From Hemerocallis citrina (taxonomy: Eukaryota > Streptophyta > Magnoliopsida > Asparagales > Asphodelaceae), in contig CM030362.1 of the NCBI GenBank assembly GCA_017893485.1, positions 178,374,166 through 178,438,165 on the forward strand: 64,000 bases of DNA. Reading direction: 5' to 3'. Position 1 is the first letter of the stretch. The number at the start of each line of letters is the position of its first letter. A program made the position numbers and the translations under genes. This document shows positions 22,699-34,259 of the stretch, piece by piece. Below the pieces are notes generated by a model that had not been told where the DNA came from, ran no database searches, and was given only the letters and a program-made list of their open reading frames with translations.

Positions 22699-24762
22699 AA
22701 TTGTGGCTACAGTCTTGTTCGATAGTGGATCAACTCATTCTTTTGTGTCAAAATCTTTTTCAAGAAAAATAAGATGCACACAAGTTTCATTTCCAAAAAT
22801 AGCCTTAATGGTGGCCACACCATTGGGGTAACCCTCACTACAGATCGATGCTATAGGGGATGCAAACTCCAGATTAACGGGGAAACCTTAAGTATCGATT
22901 TGTTAGAATTGGGTTTTGCTGGAACATATATCATCATCGATATGGATTGGATGTCGAAGCTCAAGGCAAGCATCGACTGCAAGGAGAATGAGGTAGTCAT
23001 CACAGCGGAAGGAATAGAGCTTGTGTTCCACGGGAAGAAAAGGTCAAGAGCAATGATCGTTGCAGCTACAAATGAAGTACGGGTACCTGAAGAGGTGAAC
23101 AAGATACCAGTGGTGAGAAATTTTTCACTCGTATTCTTGGTGAAATTACTCAGACTTCCTCCACAACGGGATGTCGAGTTCAGTATCACAATTCAACCAG
23201 GCAGCACTCCAGTGTCGAAAGCACCCTATAGAATGGTGCCAGTAGAACAAAATGAAATCAAGAAGCAGACTGAGGAATTCTTGCAGAAGGGATTCATCAG
23301 ACCAAGTGCATCACCTTGGGGAGCACCAGTATTGCTTGTTAAGAAGAAGGACGGATCAGCCAGGATGTGTATCGATTATCGGGAACTGAATAAGGTCACT
23401 GTTTGAAACAAGTACCCGATTCCTAGGATCGATGATTTGTGCGATCAACTTCAGGGAGCAGCAGTATTTTCCAAGATTGATTTACGATCCGGATATCATC
23501 AAGTGCGAGTCTAGGAGGAGGATGTACCCAAGATGGCTTTTTAGACTCGGCATGATACTATGAATTCTTAGTAATGTCGTTCGGGAGTGACTAACGCTCC
23601 AGCAATCTTTTTGGACTTGATGAACCAAATTCTATGTCTGTTTACTGACTCTTTTGTTGTGGTCTTTATCGACGACATTTTGGTATACTCAAAGATAGAA
23701 GAGGAACATGTTGAACATCTAATAGCAGTACTGAGCAAGCTACAAGAGCATCAGTTGTATGCAAAATTGTCCAAGTGCGAATTCTGGAAATCAGAAGTTG
23801 CATTTCTGGGCCATATCCTTTCTAAGGAGGGAGTGGCTACGGATCCCCAGAAATTTGAAGCAGTCAAAGGATGTTCACAGCCGAAGACAGTGAAAGAGGT
23901 AAGAAGTTTTCTGGGTATGACTGGGTATTACCGGAAGTTTATCCAGAATTATACGAGGATAGCTGTACCCCTTGCTGCTTTGACGAAGAAGAACCAAAGT
24001 TTCGACTGGACAGAGAAGAGTGAAGATAGTTTCCAGGAACTGAAGAACCGATTAATCTCTGCACCAATATTGGTTTTGCCTCAAGTGGATAAAGACTATG
24101 TCGTCTATAGTGATGCATCATATTTGGGGTTCGGATGTGTGCTTATGCAGGAAGGCAAGTTCATAGCTTATGGATCACGACAACTCTGACCATATGAGAA
24201 GAACTACCCGACTCATGACTTGGAGCTTGCAGCCATAATCTTTGCCTCGAAATCATGGAAACATTACATCTACAGAGCAAAGGTGGAGATATACACTGAC
24301 CACAAGAGCTTAAAGTATATATACCAGCAGAAGGATCTAAATTTAAGGTAGAGGAGATGGTTGGAAGTCGAGGAAATCAGGCCAGAAATCATATATCATC
24401 CAGGAAATGCCAACGTGGTAGCAGATGCGCTTAGCAGGAAGAGAAGTATAGCTACACTTGTAGCGACCCGGAAGGAGCTAGATGATAAGATCCTATAAGC
24501 AGGAATTGAAGTAGTTACTCAACACTTAAGTGCGGTATTGGCACAGTTGGTAATACAGCCAAGCTTGAATGAGCAAGTGAAGAAGGCTCAGACTGAAAAT
24601 CCAGAGATCGAAGCCATGAAGAAGCAAGTAAACGAAGGAAAACTGCCCGAATTTAGTATAAGAGAAGGTTCACTATGGTTTGGTAACAGACTGTGTGTAC
24701 CTAAAGATAAGGAGTTGAGAGAAGACATCATGAAGGAAGCTCATTCCACATTGCTTGCAATT
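22697..24762 (+). pseudogene. pol, unit B, truncated in integrase
   Basis: Protease ([14 protein letters not shown] near 22,715), RT (FIDDILVYS near 23,668) and RNase H ([16 protein letters not shown] near 24,110) are present in the same order as unit A. It shares unit A stops at 23,404, about 23,512 and about 24,348 and adds new lesions: a 2-base change in the 23,550-23,590 stretch and ctctgacc near 24,184. Integrase breaks off in the HHCC module at EAHSTLLAI (about 24,762) and joins LTR sequence directly. Confidence 0.85.
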
Positions 24763-25135
24763 CCACATTGTTTCACATCACTTTTTCTCTCTTTTGCATA
24801 AATTATGATTTGTGGTTGCCAGTTTAAGATCGCTGCTATTATCAGCGTTGGGTCAGTATATGTACTGACGTTCCCCACCTTGTAGGTATCAGGAGCCGAT
24901 CCACAGGTACAACAGCGCTCGAGTTAGTCCAAGCATCCAAGTGACAATATTCAAGTGTTATTTGTAAATTTGTAAATCTTGTAAAATTCTAGTGGACATT
25001 GTAACACTTGTAATTGTAACTATTACATGGAATAAACGTTTTAATTTTCCTGTATTTTTCTGTGATTGTGACTATTTGATGTTCGATTCCTGGATTGTGT
25101 CTCAAATTTCCCGTATAAGGATTTAGGGCGCTACA
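24763..25135 (+). mobile_element. Truncated third LTR of the array (last ~365 bp)
   Basis: From tttcacatcactttttct onward it matches the final part of the other two LTRs and ends AGGGCGCTACA, followed by the target-duplication copy GCTGT. About 2.5 kb of LTR plus the rest of integrase are missing. The junction carries an 11-base repeat (attccacattg at 24,743 and 24,760). Confidence 0.85.
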
Positions 25136-26700
25136 GCTGTCTCGTTCTCGGATGAAAATCTCGAAGGTGTCCGAACCCCCTCATTGTGACGCCCTGGTAA
25201 TCAGCCTTGGCTTGACGAGTCATAAGGTCCGGTGCATCCTCGTGGATAATGGTAGCTCGGTCAATAACTTCTTCCTCGCTGCCTTCAAGAGATGGAAGCT
25301 CTCCTAAGAGAGGCTAAAGCCTCCAGGCTACACCCTTCAAGGCTTATCAAGCGCTCCAGTCCAGATCAAAGGAATCATCACTCTGGATGTTATTGCGGGG
25401 AAATCCCTGACCACCCGAACCGATCCCATGGACTTCATGGTGGTCGACGTCAAGGTGACCTATAATTTCGGGTGCCCCAATGTCGCATCTCTTCAGGTAG
25501 TACCCTCGGTCTATCATATGAGAATGATCTTCCCCACGAAGTCTGGTGTCGGGGGTGGTGAAGGGTAATCATGAGGCTGCCCGGGCTTGCTATACCATCA
25601 CAGTGGGGAGCTCGGTCCTTCCCCTGTGATAGCAGTTCAATTGGCTCCGAGCCAGTTGACAAGTTGGAGGAGACCCCCTTCTCCGAAATAGACAATTCCG
25701 AATTGTTCCAAGTGAGCAAGGCCCTGCATTCAAGCCTAAAAGAGGAAATTAGCAGCTGCATTCGGCAAAACCGGGACTTGTTCGCCTAGAACCCCTCGAA
25801 CATGCCAGGTATGTTAGAAGACCTGATCATGCATAAGCTAAGCGTCAATTCAGACTCTAAGGTGGTACAGTAGAGGCACCAAAATTTTGTGCCCAAGACG
25901 CAACAGGCAGTAAAGGAGGAAGTTGAGAAGCTCATCTCCGTCCGCTTTATCAAGGATGTCAGCTACCCAAAGTGGTTAGCCAATGTTGTAAGGGTGAAAA
26001 AAGCCAATGAGAAATGGAGTATATGCATTGACTTCACAAACCTTAACAACCTTTCCATAAGGTCCCTTCTCTCTTTTGAGCATTGATGCCCTGATCGATG
26101 CAACATCCGAGCACAAGCTCCTAAGCTTCATGGATGCCTTCACGTGGTACAACCAGATTCAGATGCTCCTTTAGAATAGCCTGAAGTTAGCTTTCGTGAT
26201 GGATCAGGGGCTAAACTGCTATCGAGTCATGCCTTTCGGCCTGAAGAATGCAGGTGCTACATATAAGAGGCTGGTTAACTCGGTGTTCAAGGAGCAAATA
26301 GGCTTAAATATGAAAATATACGTGGACGACATGCTCACCAAAATCCTGAGAGGAGTGAATGACCTATAAGAGGCTTTCAGAGTCTTAAAGAAGCACAACA
26401 TGAGGCTCAATCCGTCCAAATGCGTCTTCGGCATGACTTTCAAAAAATTCCTTGGATTTATGTCAGCCATCGAGGGATAAAGGCAAATCCCGAGAAGATT
26501 CAGGACCGCCTGGATATGGCCCCTCCTAAGAATGTCGAGGAAGTTCAGAGACACACCGGTCGACTTACAGCCATCAGACGGTTCCTCTCGAAGTCCGGGG
26601 GAAAATCCATTCTATTCTTCAAGGCCCTTCGGGGGGCAAAGGACTTTGAGTAGGGAGAACCCAGCAACATGCATTTGACTAATTGAAAGAATACCCCACC
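25136..26700 (+). pseudogene. Tat-lineage protease and reverse transcriptase, decayed
   Basis: The Tat element resumes with the protease region: FSDENLEGV, then CDALVISLGL and the active-site block ILVDNGSSVN (DNGSS is usual in this lineage). RT follows: VKEEVEKLISVRFIKDVSYP and KWSICIDFTNLNN (25,907-26,050), MDAFTWYNQIQM near 26,130, VMPFGLKNAGATYKRLVN near 26,230, and the catalytic YVDDM near 26,320. The thumb segment is at about 26,470-26,650. Frameshifts and stops are frequent (25,787; 25,871; 26,083; 26,173). Confidence 0.82.
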
Positions 26701-27567
26701 AATCCCCCTTTCCTTCACAAACCTAAGCCGGGTGAAGTCTTCTAGCTCTACCTGGTGGCGTCTAAGCATGCCCTCAGTGCAGTCCTGATCTGAGAAGACG
26801 ACGGGTTGCAGAGACCCATCTATTATGTAAGCAATGTGCTTCGTGATGCTGATCTCCGTTATGCAAAAATGGAAAAGGTTGATTATGCCCTGGTCATGGC
26901 CGCACGAAAACTTCACCCTTACTTCCAGGCCCATTCCATTCGAGTCCTCACAGACTAGCCCCTGAATCAAGTCCTCAACAAGCCGGAGAACTCCTATCGA
27001 TTTATTAAGTGGTCCATCGAGCTTAGTTAGCACGACATCAGTTATAAGCTAAGGACCATTATCAAGGGTCAGGCGCTTGTCGAATTCATCACCGAGTGCA
27101 CCATTCCTAAACCATCCGAAGCCCAGGAAGATGAATCTGTTTGGGAAATATATGTGAATGGCTCCTCTTGCAAAGAAGGGAACGGGGCAGGCATGATATC
27201 GAACGACCCAGACAACTTCATTCTCCAATATTCCTTGCACCTCAATTTTTGGGCCTCCAACAGCGAAGCTGAGTATAAGGAACTAACCGTCGGACTCCTC
27301 CTAGCTCTCAAAGCCGAGGATAAATGGGTCAAATCCTTCAGTCACTCCCAACTTGTAGTCAATCAAGTATGCAGCGAGTACAATACCCACGACACTCGAA
27401 TGATTCAATACTTGGTACATGTCAAGCTCCTCTTTGCTAAATTTGAGAAGGCCTCGATCATTCGAATCCCTCGAAAGCAGAATAGTCAGGCAGATGCATT
27501 ATCCAAATTGGCATCCTCTTCCTTCAAGGGTCTTGATCGCACAGTGCTAGTAGAAGTCCTCGTCTGA
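26701..27567 (+). pseudogene. Tat-lineage RNase H plus second (archaeal-type) RNase H
   Basis: A first, decayed RNase H follows RT (LQRPIYYVS-like block near 26,810 and LVMAARKLHPYFQ near 26,895). A second domain is well preserved at 27,139-27,567: WEIYVNGSSCKEGNGAGM, ASNSEAEYKELTVGLLLALKA and IPRKQNSQADALSKLASS. A second, archaeal-type RNase H after the first is a hallmark of the Tat/Ogre lineage. The conserved D/E/D pattern is only partly kept (VNGSS where D is expected). Confidence 0.8.
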
Positions 27568-28850
27568 CAACGCATCGATAGAGAGAATTGTTAGGTCCTC
27601 TACCTCGAACTGCCAACACAGTCAGCAACATGGATGGATCCAATCGTGGACTTTTTGAAAAATGGCGTACTACCGCAGGACTCGTTTGATGTGCAAAATA
27701 CCCGAGTCAGGGCAGTAAGATTTGTGATAATCGAGGAGGTGCTCTTCAAGCAATCATATACGAAGGTCGATGGGTGTTCGTACCTCCGATGTTGGACCCC
27801 TGAAGAATCAAAGTACACACTCGAAGAAATGCATGGGAGAGTCGGATGTTGCCACATGGGCAGCAGGTGGCTCGCGAGAAATGTCCTCAACCATGGGTAT
27901 TACTGGTCGATCCTATTACAGGATGCTTAGGATCTCGTTAGAAAATGTGGCCAATGTCCCCAGGCAGAACTCAAATCGCTGGAGATCCCAGCTCCCTTCG
28001 CCATATGGGAGACAAATCTGGTCCGCCCGTTTCAAAAGGCTATGGATCAATGATGATTCTTGATTGTTGCCATCGATTACTTCATGAAGTGGGTCGAAGT
28101 AGAGCCTTTAGGTACCATCACTGAGCATCAGGCCAAATTCTTCTGGAGGCACATCATTTGCCGGTACGGGATCCCTCGGATTCTAATCACCGACAATGGC
28201 ACTCAGTTTGTTGGCAAAGGGTTCTGTAAGTTCTGCGAGGATTTAGGGATCCAGCAGAGGTTCTCTTCTATTTCGCATCCCCAATCTAATTGGCAAGTCG
28301 AGAATTCCAATTGCTAAATTCTGGAAGGCCTCAAGAAGCGATCTGACAAATTCCCTAAGGGTTTATCGGTCGATGAGCTACACAGCGTGTTGTGGTCATA
28401 CCGAACGACCAAAAGGATTTCGACAGGCGAATCACCCTTTAACCTCACATTCAGAACCAAAGTCATCATCCCTCTAGAGGTCAGACTACCTTCACCTCGG
28501 ATCATGAGCTTCGATGAGGCCTCGAACTCAGATGGCCTCAGGGCATACCTTGATCTCCTTGATGAAGTTCACGAAAGGTTCGCTATTAGGAGAAATATCT
28601 ACTAGCAATGGAGAGAACGATTCTACAACAAGAATATCCATCCAACTAACATTAAAGAAGGTGACCTAGTGCTAAGAAGGCTAGACATCTCCGAACCAAG
28701 CAAGAAGGGAAAGCTAGCTCCTAACTGGGAAGGCCCATACATGGTCTCCTAAGCGGTGCACCCCAGGACTTACCAACTTGAAGACCCCGGGGATCAGGGT
28801 GATCAGGAGAACATGGAATGAAGAACACTTGATGAAGTTCCATGATGGCC
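27568..28850 (+). pseudogene. Tat-lineage integrase, decayed
   Basis: The zinc-binding region is visible (EEMHGRVGCCHMGSRWLAR, then YYWSILLQDA and KCGQCPQ). The catalytic core shows AIDYFMKWVEVEPL, then ITDNGTQFVGKGF and SHPQSNWQVENSN, which places the three acidic residues. The C-terminal part is LWSYRTTKRISTGESPF, then DLVLRRLD and KLAPNWEGPYMV to about 28,745. Stops at about 27,928, 28,050, 28,315 and 28,603 and a frame change near 28,750 inactivate it. Confidence 0.83.
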
Positions 28851-29040
28851 CATAGTGGTATGTACTTGTAACAAGGCCCTAAAAGCTGACAGATGTAATA
28901 AATGCTCACCTATCAGTAGCTAATGAATAAAGTTTCATTTCAATTCAACAAGTTTGCTTACTCTTGCTAAGTTATCGGTCCACGGACTTTGCCCCTCGGT
29001 GTATTCTCTGTACCACTCGCAAGTATCTTCACGACAATCT

Positions 29041-29430
29041 TCAGCCTCGTGCCTTGCGCTCGGCATGGCACTCCGACTCCGAGCCACTTACAGATTCTCT
29101 TTTGTAATAAGTCTCACGCCTAGTACCTTGTCCTTCAGCATGGCACTCCGACTCAGAGCAACTCACAGTCTTTTCTGCAATAAGGCCCCCACCTAGTGCC
29201 TTTCCCCTCGATATTGCACTCCGACTCCGAGCCACTCACGAATTTTTTTGCAACAAGGCTCCTTCCTCGTGCTTTGTCCTGGACATGACACTTTGTCTTC
29301 GAGCCACTCGCAAACTTTTCCACAACAAGGCTCCTGGCATGACACTCTGACTTCGAGCCACTCACGATTTTTCCGCAACAAGGATCCACCTAGTGCCTTG
29401 CCTGTCAGCATGGCACTCCTGAGCAATCGC
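29041..29430 (+). repeat. Tandem repeat, unit about 72 bp, in the 3' region of the Tat element
   Basis: Units start at about 29,041, 29,112, 29,185, 29,258, 29,330 (shortened to about 53) and 29,383 (partial). Shared core: ggcatggcactccgactccgag, then ccactcacag or a variant, ending ttttt.tgcaacaagg. Tat elements are known to carry variable tandem repeats between pol and the 3' LTR. Confidence 0.85.
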
Positions 29431-29646
29431 CTCCTTCCAAAGGTGGGCGATAGTGCCCTCAGCCTGGCTCAACTGACCTCTCGAGAAGTTCGGATATCAT
29501 CCTGATCTCCATTTTCCCAAGGATCGTACCTAGTAATCTGATCAACAAAACAACCGTCTTAAAACTTGGATAAATGTGTGAAGCCCAAAAAATGTCAAAA
29601 ATCTGATGAATTCCCATTCCACAAACAAGTTATAATGGGCCGATGG

Positions 29647-31250
29647 TCAGTCCGCGGTCAGCATCAATACAAAAATGAGGAATGAAAAAACTTTCCGTTT
29701 GGATGAAGAAAGCACCTCCCTGGGAAGAAGTGTAAGGAACCTCGGTCCCGACCTCTTCATGTTCGACATTAACCTCCTTGTCACTAAAAGGTATATCTGT
29801 GGGAGTTGGAGGGGTACTGTGAAGCTCCAGCTTGAAGCAAAGGCCACCAAGATCAAGGCTAAAGTGCCTCTCTTTGACATGTTTGAGGGCCCGATCATAG
29901 CCCTCGTCCTGCCCTCGGATAACCTGTCCATCAAGCTTTCAATATCCGCCTTCAGCTCCGTCTGCTCCTCTTCCCAGGCTTCTTTCTCTGACATCAGAAT
30001 CTCTTGGTTCAAGGCCCCAACAATGGACTCCCCCTCCAACTCCTTCATCCTCTTCTCGAATGCGTCGATGCGGGCCTTCTCACCTTGCCATTTATTTTCG
30101 AGGCATTGTGACCTTTGAATTGCACACTTAAGTTCGTGTCTGTATTGCCTCTTCACCTACGCCCCCTAAAGTATAGTCTACAGGAAGAGAGTGAAACACT
30201 TTATAAAAACAACATACCAAGTGCGAAGGCTGGGAAACACATATATTCAAAGCTAAGCCTCTACCATGACATAGACTTGGGAGAACTTCAAATAGCTCGA
30301 GGCACTCGTCTCCAAATTGAGAGCCTGCTTGTCCCTTAGAGGAGCTATGTTGTCCACCACCGCGAGAGCCACATGAGGCTCCATTATGGAATCAAGGGTC
30401 TTCACATCCCAATCAGGCCTGAAAGTCTCATTGACCTTATCGTCTAGGACCCTCGAGGACTCCTCCCCTGATCAATTTGGTTGGGCCCTCGAAGACTTCT
30501 CCCCTGATCGATCGTGGATGACTAAGGCCCTCGTTCTCTTCACCTTATCACGTCGTCCCTTCGAAGATGCTTAGGTAGTCGAGGCAAACTCACCTTTCTT
30601 CCTCATAGGGTCCCCAGTTGCCCTTTTCTCCGTCCGCTCGGCTACCAGGGAGCAATATAATCCTCAACTATAGCCGCAAGAGAACAAATACATTAAAACA
30701 GAGCCAAAGAATACCATAGGGAGAAACTAAGAACTTATAGGGAACATAAGGGCTCAGGACATAAACACTGCCCTCGAATAGCCTCTTAAATTCAACATTC
30801 TCTGACAAAGTGAATTCCAAAGGCTTCTGACTCTTCCTCGGTGGGAGGTCATACAACCATTTGGTACGAATATCCCAAGGCTCGGAATTGTATACAATGA
30901 AGTATTAAGTCTTCCAATCCTTTATGGAATATGGGTGGTTATGCACCACACAGTACTTATGACAGGGGAGATGTACCATTGATTTTAATACCCCAGAGAA
31001 GCACTTAGTCCCAAGCACATACAGAAGTACTTGAGCTTTAAAGTCACATTCTTCGTCTTGCAGAGCATGATGACGCTGATTAGCTACTTCCATGAGTTGG
31101 GCTCATACTGCGTAGGGCTCAACCCCACCCAATTTAAGACTTCCTTAATGAACGGGTGCATGGAGAGACGTAAGCCCGAAGCAAACACATACAAGGGAAA
31201 CATACAAAACCTATTGTTTGGTGCTATCAGTAGGTGCTATCATGCCGACT
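29647..31250 (-). pseudogene. Antisense accessory ORF of the Tat element (gypsy-type transposon domain-like)
   Basis: Read on the minus strand, 31,200 to about 30,900 gives LSMHPFIKEVLNW, VGLSPTQYEPNSWK and LISVIMLCKTKNV. This has the shape of the putative gypsy-type transposon domain (PF04195-like) known from antisense ORFs between pol and 3' LTR in Tat elements. Toward 29,647 the frame becomes an acidic and basic coiled coil (CLENKWQGEKARIDAFEKRM, then EEEQTELKADIESLMDRL). Stops and frame changes occur around 30,600-31,100. The N-terminal end near 31,250 is uncertain because the sequence there no longer looks like this element. Confidence 0.6.
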
Positions 31251-32378
31251 CTCTCGCATGCTACAAATGTTGATTTTATAGGTTCAGCTAGCATCAGTGA
31301 TCCTACTGCTCAGTTTCCCTTTCCATCTCCCCCTTTTTGGGCGTCGACCTGAGTATACAACAGAACCTCCCTAGTGAAAAGCCTGCCGGACATGGCGAGT
31401 GCGTAGTTGAAGTACCACATTATTTATGCAGTACAGTTTTGAGGAGTATCAAAGAGGGATCTTCCAATTTTGAGCCGCACGGTGTACTGCCTTATGTGAG
31501 CATACACTAATCATTTTTTCTTCTATATTAAATTATTTCTATTTTTCTTATTGTTCAAAAACATAACAATGCGATTGACAGGAGGAGTTGTACCAACGTT
31601 ATCAGGAACTGACTTATAATGATGCTCAATTACAGCGATTCATTATTAAAGATCCAATATTAAGAGAATCTATTCCCGCTCATGTATTTCCTGGCAGGAA
31701 AAGTATTTCTAGGAACCAACCGTCATCTTTTCGGCTTAATCGACACCAGAATATGTTCCATGTACACAGCTTGATATCAAGGAATAGATTTTGTGTCTGT
31801 TGTTTTATGAACTTTGTCAGCAAAAGTCTGTTGTTGCTTAATTCAACTTTATTGATTTTTTTTTCAACTTCAGTTTAATTGAATGAAGACGTGTCAATCA
31901 GTATCATGTTTTTTCTTGCTTTTATTTGATTCAATTCACTCTACACTGTTCAATTAGACAATATATTCAATCCATTCATAGTTGCTTGTTTTTATTAGTT
32001 TACATCCATTCAATCCTATTCAATTAGACAAAATTTTCTTGTTCATCCACATGCTTCAGTGAACCACACAAAGCAACTCAATCAACTTTAACTTGATTGA
32101 ATTTTCCCCATCACATGTCAATCCATCTATTTGTTTTTCTATGCCAATTTTAACAACCATACAAAGCAACTCAATTTAACGTATGGTGGAGCTACATCTC
32201 AGTCAAACATGAAGTGATTGAGTAATACAATTCAAACAAAAGCTTGCCAGTTTTTGGTGGAGCTACAGCCTGTTGATGCTTGACTGATGCTACAAACATT
32301 TCTATTTAATGGATCTTGAGTTCCATTCTGATTACAATTACATTCCTCAATCAAAGCCTATTATTCTCGAATTTAGCA
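31251..32378. other. Unassigned stretch with two short open segments
   Basis: No Tat 3' LTR is found here. A plus-strand open segment at about 31,275-31,500 (several stops) and another at 31,582-31,770, preceded by a splice-acceptor-like ttgacag, encode sequences I do not recognise. From 31,860 the sequence is T-rich and intron-like (many ttcaatt and cattcaat repeats), leading to the transposase pseudogene. It may be the 5' half of the Harbinger-type element or unrelated sequence. Confidence 0.3.
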
Positions 32379-33655
32379 ATGGCTCATTTTACATCATCTT
32401 CTTCCTCTACTTCATCAGACGAAGAATACTAGCACCTGGACATGATTGCGAGATGCATCAAAAACCGTATGCAAATGATTTCTGTGGTAGTTCAACAAAG
32501 CCAGCAAGTAATACACAGGAGACATATTCGTCGTGAAAGAGAAGATGGGGACAAACGTCCGAAAAGGGATTATTTTTCCAATAGTCCCATTTACGGCCAC
32601 AATCTATTTCGACCTCGATTCCGTATGCGTCAAGTTTTATTCAACCGGATATTGGAAGCTACCGTTTGTTACGATCAATTCTATCTACGGCGACAGGATG
32701 CAACAAAAGCTTTTGGTTTATCTCCCCAACAAAAAAATCACTGCGGTGATACGCTGCTTGGACGTACAGATGTTCAGCTGATGCGGTTGATGAGTACGTA
32801 CGAATCAGAAAGACTACTATTCTGAAAATAGTATGTCTGTTTTGTGTCGCAATTGTGAAATTTTTTTTACCTCAATATTTGTGGACTCCAACTACCGATG
32901 ATATTCAAAGAATACTTGAAAAAAATCAAATCTTGTGGTTTTCCAGGAATGTTAGGTAATGTTTATTGTATGCACTGGCATGGAAAAATTGTCATGCAGC
33001 ATGACACAGCCAGTATACATGCCACGTCCAGGAGTCTACAATTATTCCCGAAGCTGGGGTTTCTTATAACCTTTGGTTCTGGCATTTATTCTTCGAAATT
33101 GCATAATGCAATAATGATCTTAACGTACTTAACCGGTCCACATTATTTAATGATCTTCTTGATGGTTGTGCACTTACGGTAAATTTCACTATCAACAATA
33201 ACAACTACAACATGGGGTACTATTTAGCCGATGGTATATATCCCTCGTTGGCAACTATAGTCAAAACATACACGGTACCGGATACCTAGAAGAATAAAAA
33301 AATTTCCCAAATGCAAGAAGCTGCAAGAAGCGATGTTGAACAGACATTCGGGGTCTTACAGGCACGATTTGAGATTGTAAGAGGTCCAACAACATTTGGG
33401 ATGCGATAGTCTATCGAGGACGAATGAGAAGATGGAATTTGAGATTATGATTATAACCAACGTGCTGACTCTATCTTGAGTATACCTATCAGAGCTAGAC
33501 CAACTACAAGTGCAACCAGATTAGCACGCAATGTCGAACTACATGATAGATAAAAACATCATGCACCGCGATAAGATTTGGTGGAGCACATATGGTACGA
33601 ATATGGAGATGACGTCTAGGACAACATCGACATCGTTATATGGATCTATTAGACT
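32379..33655 (+). pseudogene. PIF/Harbinger transposase (ALP1/HARBI1-like), decayed
   Basis: The ATG at 32,379 starts a Ser-rich N-terminus. A helical DNA-binding-like block follows (RRHIRREREDG, RDYFSNSPIYG, FRPRFRMRQVLFNRILEAT, GLSPQQK), typical of plant Harbinger and ALP1-like proteins. The DDE nuclease region is [38 protein letters not shown] and DVEQTFGVLQARF. The first catalytic Asp (normally in G.[IV]DC) is Tyr here. The second Asp and the Glu remain. In-frame stops (for example codon 18) and frameshifts near 32,825, 32,960 and 33,290 show it is dead. Terminal inverted repeats were not located. Confidence 0.8.
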
Positions 33656-33967
33656 GAATTGCAAGTACTTTATGTGGATCTACTTGTAATTAACATCGTT
33701 GTTTCCTTAATATTTTAAGCTGAAATATTTTGTCTTCATGTTTATTAGAATAAATTGCAAGTACAGTATTGAAAATAAGCAAGATACAACGGATATTGCA
33801 AAATATGTAAAAATTAAATGCTAGAAACTGTTACTTGTAACCTCGATTTTGCATAATTTCATTTTGTCTATACATGAAATAAATATTGAGTCTCGGATAA
33901 GTTCCTGAGGTCCATACAAATTATGCAATCTTCCTCCATTCGTATTTTCATTTTGTGGTCTTTTTGT

Positions 33968-34259
33968 TTAATCGCAAGCTTCATTTCCGTGCCAGCATCC
34001 TTCTATCCTGCGGCTCTTTATAGAAAGAGTTAAAAATTTTGGTCCTTTAACCATTTCAACAAACTCAGATGATTCAACCATCACTTTTCCTTTTTTTCTT
34101 CTCTGCTTTTCGGTCGGGTGGTCGGGGGAGGGGCGTAGGTAAATCCACATCAGTCAGTATATCTATATCCCAGTCTTGCATGGTTGGCAAACGTAGTGTG
34201 CTATTGGCTTCCCCAGATTGAGGACTCAGACCTGAGTCGAACACATGGGTTGTACGCAT
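33968..34259 (-). pseudogene. Possible accessory ORF fragment of the Harbinger-type element
   Basis: A minus-strand frame gives TMQDWDIDILTDVD, a Pro-rich LPTPLPRPPDRKAEKKKRK and, after a frame change, VESSEFVEMVKG. The RP.(G)RKAEK+K motif followed by acidic and helical sequence resembles the C-terminal half of the Myb/SANT or NAM-associated accessory protein that travels with plant Harbinger transposases. It is short, decayed and read by eye. The rest of 33,656-34,498 is AT-rich without recognisable genes. Confidence 0.3.

Larger units (their letters stand above)
9914..25135 (+). mobile_element. Tandem chromovirus array: LTR-internal-LTR-internal-truncated LTR
   Basis: Two nearly identical internal regions (12,944-17,789 and 20,670-24,762) share a single LTR between them. 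They are bounded by a full LTR on the left and a 365-bp LTR remnant on the right. The outer boundaries carry an imperfect 5-bp target duplication, and the flanks are the two halves of one Tat element. The whole array therefore descends from a single insertion. Lineage is Tekay/Del-like by gag, RT and integrase sequence and by the LTR start TGTAA..CCCGG with a tRNA-iMet-type primer site. Confidence 0.85.

Noticed and set aside
9914..25135. Two independent retrotransposon insertions side by side
   Set aside because: There is only one LTR between the units, the premature stops are shared, and the target duplication is found only at the outer ends.
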